Shown: positions 59,870 to 64,000 of the stretch, piece by piece | How positions within the stretch are numbered: the stretch's first letter is position 1 | How the letters are laid out: every line of letters begins with the position of its first letter | Source: Rutidosis leptorrhynchoides | Taxonomy: Eukaryota > Streptophyta > Magnoliopsida > Asterales > Asteraceae | Length of the DNA stretch: 64,000 bases | Direction: 5' to 3' | NCBI RefSeq assembly: GCF_046630445.1 | Contig: NC_092336.1 | Span: forward strand, 505,935,001 to 505,999,000 | Translations under genes and position numbers: made by a program | Notes under the pieces: model-generated | What the model was told of the DNA's origin: nothing | The model's input: the letters and a program-made list of their open reading frames with translations, nothing else | Database searches by the model: none

Positions 59870-60085
59870 AATTTACTACAGTATTTTCGAATTGCTACAG
59901 TACCCGAAAAGCTACAATGTTTTCGAAAATCACTATTTGCTACAGTAAAACGACTTAGCTACAGTAAAACACTATTTGCTACAGTAAAACACTATTTGCT
60001 ACAGTAAAAATGACTTTGCTACAGTAAACACTATTTGCTACATTGAACACTATTGCTATAGTAAAACACTATATGCTACAGTGAA
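59870..60085 (+). repeat. Minisatellite of GCTACAGTAAAA units
   Basis: Eleven imperfect units of about 14-22 bp (TTTGCTACAGTAAAACACTA type) immediately upstream of the promoter module at 60134. Possible enhancer-like array. Confidence 0.85.
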
Positions 60086-60133
60086 AATCATGTCGACAAA
60101 CTAGAAAACAAGAGATCATGAGCAGGAAAAGGA

Positions 60134-60209
60134 GGCCATGCGATCGCATGGCCATTAGCCTACAGACCCATGCGATCGCATGGGATGGCTGGCCAGGAGT
60201 TCCTATAAA
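60134..60209 (+). promoter_or_regulatory. LTR promoter: two perfect ATGCGATCGCAT palindromes and TATA box
   Basis: GGCCATGCGATCGCATGGCC (60134-60153) and CCCATGCGATCGCATGGG (60167-60184) are perfect palindromes with centres 32 bp apart. CCTATAAAG starts 26 bp after the second centre, with TATAAA at 60204-60209. Best-preserved example of the module in the window. Confidence 0.65.
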
Positions 60210-61409
60210 GCTTGATCGATTTATGTTTTCTCATTCACTCAATCTCTTTATATTACATATTACTCCGTATTACTTATCTTATCTTATTTATTTTAATTAT
60301 TATTAATAATATTATTAAAGATTATTATTAATCTTATGATATTAATATTAGTAGTATTATTATTATTAGTATATACCTAAAATACTACGATGAGGTCATG
60401 AGTACATTATTTTCAAAACGGATTTTATGAACGAGATAAAACTAAGGAAATTATGGGTTATAGCTATGGAGGTTATGGGTATGATTCGGGGGTATGCTTG
60501 TGAGATCAATCTAGTGTTTATCATCTTCGTTGCGTCTACGTACTTTCCTACAATATTGAATCACAATATTGATACGTGAGCATTCACATCTTATCTTTTA
60601 TATATTAATAGTGTATCCATGTCTAGTGCTCGACTATATATGTTTATGCATGCTTGTATGCTTTAATTTTGTTGTTAGATAGTTTATGATGAATCACGAA
60701 TTTGATACATATACTACTGATATAAAGTATATGATATGCATGTTTTTGGAAAGCTGACGAAAAATTATTAACTTTTCATTTAGAAATCGCGTGATTTCGA
60801 TGAACGGATTAAAAGATATGGTCAACTGAATTATGGTTAACGTTAATTGAAATTGTGTTTGAAACTGTAAATTAATATTTAAACAACTTGTCTATGAGAT
60901 TGATAAATTGGATTTTCAAATATTACTAATCGACTAAATGAATTTCTATATAAAGCCCGTCTCGTTTTGTTGAACAATTGTCAAAGTTGACTGTCTTATC
61001 ATGTTTTAAAAGCTTTATAAACACTATAATCTAATTTTACAAGTATTGGAAAGCTATGTGAAATAATAAAATATTTTCGATTGCCATGATAATTCAAATA
61101 TAATATAGCTCCTGAAATAAATAATATTTTGAGTTTGATAAACTATAAATTCGTTCAATTATCAAGACTTATACTATGATAATAAACATGTATAGATTTA
61201 AAGATCATCTTGGGTCAGGTTTACTTTTGAGTTGACTTTTGTTAACTTTTTCATGTCGATGTCGAGCATTAGGATTATGATACACTATGACCCGACCTAG
61301 CCTGTTAGATATTTATTGACCAACATATGTTCTCTAGGTTGAAATCTATGATTACTTTGCATTCCGAGTTTCGGTCATATTTCGATGAATGACCTTATGT
61401 GCTGAGAAG

Positions 61410-61919
61410 GTGAGTTTCATTTGCTCCCTTTTTAATTACTTTTGCAATATATATTTTTGGGCTGAGAATACATGTACTTTATTTCAAACGCAATGGACAC
61501 AAGTACATACTAAATTCTACACCAAGTTTGAACCGAATATCCCTTAGCTTTGGTAACTAGTAACTGCCGGTTATAAGAACTGGTGGGCGCGAGTAGTTAT
61601 ATATGGATCCATATGGCTTGACATCCCCGTCTGTTCCAGGTATAGAAACCCTAGCCTGAACTATAAAACAGACTTATGCTATTTGAGTTTAGTACGTGTA
61701 TTGTACATGTTGGTTACATGTATGTTAAAACAGGGGTACTTATTATAATGTTAAAGTTTAGTTACCAGGGTGCTCAATCTTGTAGAATATTTTGATAAAC
61801 GTTTCTGGATGAAACAACTGAAATCTTGTGATCCACCTTTATATACAGATTATGCGCAACATTAAAACAATGAACTCACCAACCTTTGTGTTGACACTTT
61901 TAAGCATGTTTATTCTCAG
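61410..61919 (+). other. Candidate LTR leader intron
   Basis: GAAG/GTGAGT donor and TTTATTCTCAG/G acceptor, 510 bp, about 330 bp before the LTR end as in the other families. Confidence 0.5.
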
Positions 61920-62254
61920 GCTCCTAGAAGTCTTCCGATGTTTGCTTATACGTTATACAAGCTATGTGCATGGAGTTATACATGCTTTATTCGAGAAAAC
62001 TTTGCATTCACAAAATCATCACCATGTATCTTATTTGACTGCATTGTCAACGGATGTATTGTTAAAAACTATTATATACTGTGATTGTCTATACGTAGAA
62101 ATCATCAGATGTTGAAAACCTTGGATTTATATATTCATTTATGGTGTGCCTTTTCAAAAGAATGCAATGTTTACAAAACGTATCATATAGAGGTTAAAAC
62201 CTCACTATGAAATCAATGAATTCGTCCAATTGGATTTGGACGGGTCATCACAAT

Positions 62255-62266
62255 TGGTATCAGAGC
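62255..62266 (+). other. Primer-binding site
   Basis: TGGTATCAGAGC two bases after the LTR end; Met-tRNA type. Confidence 0.85.
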
Positions 62267-62323
62267 TTGAGGTCATAGGGAACCAGACTTTGCATTAGTG
62301 TGTTTAACTAGTAAATGTTAAGA

Positions 62324-62340
62324 TGCATTAGTGAGTCTGG
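62324..62340 (+). other. Conserved leader motif
   Basis: TGCATTAGTGAGTCTGG, with a shorter copy TGCATTAGTG at 62291-62300. Confidence 0.4.
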
Positions 62341-62639
62341 ACTATGACCGTATCTGTTTTTTACCGAGTTTTGCTTACTATTTATTGTTGGAAATTACTT
62401 GCTTATCATTCCTAAGTCTAGACATGCCTTACTGCATTTACTGCATAGATATTGTATCGACAAAGTTCATATCTTAGCGTATCTGTTACTTTAAACTTTT
62501 CCTGACATCTTCCGAAAATTCCTCCGTGATTTATGGAATTTTGGTATTATATATACATGTGTAAATTATGTATTGAAGAGTACCAATCTAAATTCTATAA
62601 TCTATTTCATATTAAAAATCATCTCTCAAATTATACAAG

Positions 62640-63200
62640 ATGGATCCCGTATCTAGTTCAAATTCCTTAAACTCTGACAGCTATTCCGATATGGATATTC
62701 ACCTGAACTCCGAAGACAGTGTAACCGGAATGGATCAACCAATCAGCCATCACCTATTCTGGATGAATTGGGGATGGGTTCGTAGCCTACTTAGTCATTG
62801 GAGACAAAAAGAAGGTGATCCCTTCCATCCACCACATTCCCCTCTTGGCGAAGAACCTGAAGCACTTACCGGCGAACCTGTTCGTAATACCATTTTCTCT
62901 CTCATCTCCAGAGTATCTCATCATGATTTTATTCTATCTCAAATTCTAGATCTTATTCGTCCGCTCGTCCGAACCGACAATCACCCCGGTGTAATAGAAG
63001 AATTTAACGAGCTTCGCGCTCGAGTAGTGGCTTTGGAGAATATGGTGCAAAGATTACAAGCACCAGCAGCATCACCTACATCAACAGTACCACCATCATC
63101 AACACCAACAGTATCATTACCACCCCCAACAACAACATCCGTATCCCACACCTCAACATCACAATTTGTACCTCAAACATCAACGTCATACGCACCATAG
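62640..63200 (+). CDS. Gag-like ORF of the long-LTR family (186 codons)
   Basis: Intact. ATG 62640 in a good context (AAGATGG) is the first after the leader. Residues 1-35 are Ser/Asp-rich and acidic (SNSLNSDSYSDMDIHLNSED), 40-60 Trp-rich (FWMNWGWVRSLLSHW), then EEPEALTGEPVRNTIFSLIS, VSHHDF, a probable short coiled coil LRARVVALENMVQRLQ (about 124-139), and a Pro/Ser/Thr-rich tail. No zinc knuckle, protease or RT. The same ORF is recognisable, decayed, in the pol-less element (46860-47290). Position suggests a gag N-terminal or accessory particle protein; I do not recognise a named family. Confidence 0.65.
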   Translation: MDPVSSSNSLNSDSYSDMDIHLNSEDSVTGMDQPISHHLFWMNWGWVRSLLSHWRQKEGDPFHPPHSPLGEEPEALTGEPVRNTIFSLISRVSHHDFILSQILDLIRPLVRTDNHPGVIEEFNELRARVVALENMVQRLQAPAASPTSTVPPSSTPTVSLPPPTTTSVSHTSTSQFVPQTSTSYAP

Positions 63201-63216
63201 ATACCAAGGAATACCA

Positions 63217-64000
63217 ACAACAACAAACGATGAAGTATTGATTCATAACTTCATCGAAGAATATTCTGCAGAGAATATGTAGTTTCTAAAAGTTTTAGAG
63301 ATTACTTATTCTAGTTCTAATTGTAAACCAGATGAGTGAGAGAATAGAAATGATGTAATAAAACCCTGATTGGAATGATGCACGATTTACAAGCTAGATC
63401 TATTTTACCAGCAGCATCAACAGTACCATCAGCATCACCAGCACCGTCAGCATCGTCAGCATCAGCAGCATCTATAATATCACAAGCTCCGCCAGATCCA
63501 TAATCACCGCAAACATCATCACTAATCAACAACGTGTATAGTGTATCAACGAGTTATGAAGTATTAACTCATTCCCTCTGAAGAAATTATATGTATATTT
63601 TATATATGAATTTTGAGATCAAAATAAATCTTTTTCGTACTAAGCTATTACGTGTGAATCTTAACTACTCGGTTAGTTCATGTTATTAATATGCTATGAT
63701 GTACATCCTTCGTTAATGACTTAACAGTCATTAACTATAATCTCTGCTTCGACTTAATAGATTCCATTCCATAATAAACCAAGTGTATTATTCAAATACA
63801 TGTTTAATTGTAAACTTTCATTTTCGATGTAATCGAAACTTTCTGGAAAACATCATTCGTACCTTGCGAAATTCACAAGAATTCCACGAGCACCAACATC
63901 CTTCACCGAGGAATATCAATATCAATAAATAATGAAGTATTGATTATATTAGTCAAATACTCCGCAAAAATTATGTAATCTCTAATGGTTTAGAGATTAT
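63217..64000 (+). repeat. Three related interior modules after the gag-like ORF
   Basis: Modules at 63217-63304, 63548-63590 and 63922-64000 share ATGAAGTATTGATT/TAACT, GAAGAA and TTTTAGAGATTA. They match modules in the pol-less element at 45950-46740. The second inter-module stretch is rich in CAGCATCA repeats (63410-63475). No other coding found. Confidence 0.6.

Larger units (their letters stand above)
56684..62252 (+). repeat. 5.57 kb LTR with an internal duplicated module
   Basis: TGTAGTGACCCGAA to GACGGGTCATCACA. It has two copies of a leader module (59236-59575 and 61333-61680: GTGAGTT, GAGAATACATG, GACACAAGTA). The related 4.2-4.4 kb LTRs have one. Short frames such as 57428-57948 have no recognised product. 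Confidence 0.8.
56684..64000 (+). mobile_element. Long-LTR Ty3/gypsy-type element, cut by window end
   Basis: LTR 56684-62252, primer site 62255-62266, leader, gag-like ORF 62640-63200 and interior modules. Same family organisation as the pol-less minus-strand element. Whether pol follows cannot be seen. Expected left target duplication CACAC (56679-56683). Confidence 0.85.

Noticed and set aside
59870-60085. Repeat array as CRISPR-like
   Set aside because: Units are contiguous and imperfect with no spacers; a plant LTR minisatellite.

Overview
This window is repeat-rich chromatin from a large plant genome, most likely a eudicot and tentatively Asteraceae. The reasons are Ty3/gypsy elements of Tekay/Del and Athila type, very long AT-rich LTRs, plant tRNA primer sites, and a LINE whose ORF1 carries an RRM. 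I see no intact host gene, rRNA, tRNA gene or CRISPR array. All coding sequence belongs to, or was captured by, mobile elements, and most of it is broken. The species assignment is an inference.

Layout. 1-1427 plus 12805-14829 is one long LTR (called LTR-X here), cut at the window edge and split by a complete 11.4 kb Tekay-like element (1428-12804, 5-bp target duplication ATGAA). That element has pol remnants but no gag. LTR-X itself sits in the gag of an Athila element on the minus strand (gag 14830-15690, leader, Asp-tRNA primer site 17024-17041, LTR 17048-18972). A truncated plus-strand LTR element follows (18973 onward). Its gag runs into duplicated block A (19657-24029). Blocks A and B (32887-37243) are two 4.4 kb direct copies. 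Each holds a Stowaway-like MITE, a fold-back element, an Athila solo LTR with 5-bp target duplication ATAGC, a CACTA terminus and the 3' end of a LINE. Between them lies an LTR-less Athila interior (24030-32886, minus) with gag, protease, RT, RNase H, integrase and an extra zinc-knuckle ORF.

From block B rightward a minus-strand LINE runs to 55532. It is split by a 312-bp hAT-type element (8-bp target duplication CTAACAAC). The hAT is in turn split by a 13 kb minus-strand LTR element (38858-51855, 5-bp target duplication ACGGG). This LTR element has no pol. It carries a captured poly(A)-binding-protein fragment, a decayed gag-like ORF and a small antisense membrane-type ORF. At 55533 another LTR-X begins, and at 56684 it is split by a plus-strand element with a 5.6 kb LTR and an intact 186-codon gag-like ORF. 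That element runs off the window.

The elements work as layered parasites. Pol-less derivatives keep Tekay-type primer sites, polypurine tracts and LTR ends, so they could have been mobilised in trans. The most striking shared signals are (i) paired GC-rich palindromes with centres exactly 32 bp apart, about 30 bp upstream of a TATA box, in LTRs of several families; (ii) a candidate 500-523 bp GT-AG intron near the 3' end of LTRs of four families; (iii) an accessory Athila ORF bracketed by splice sites; and (iv) the captured PABP fragment.
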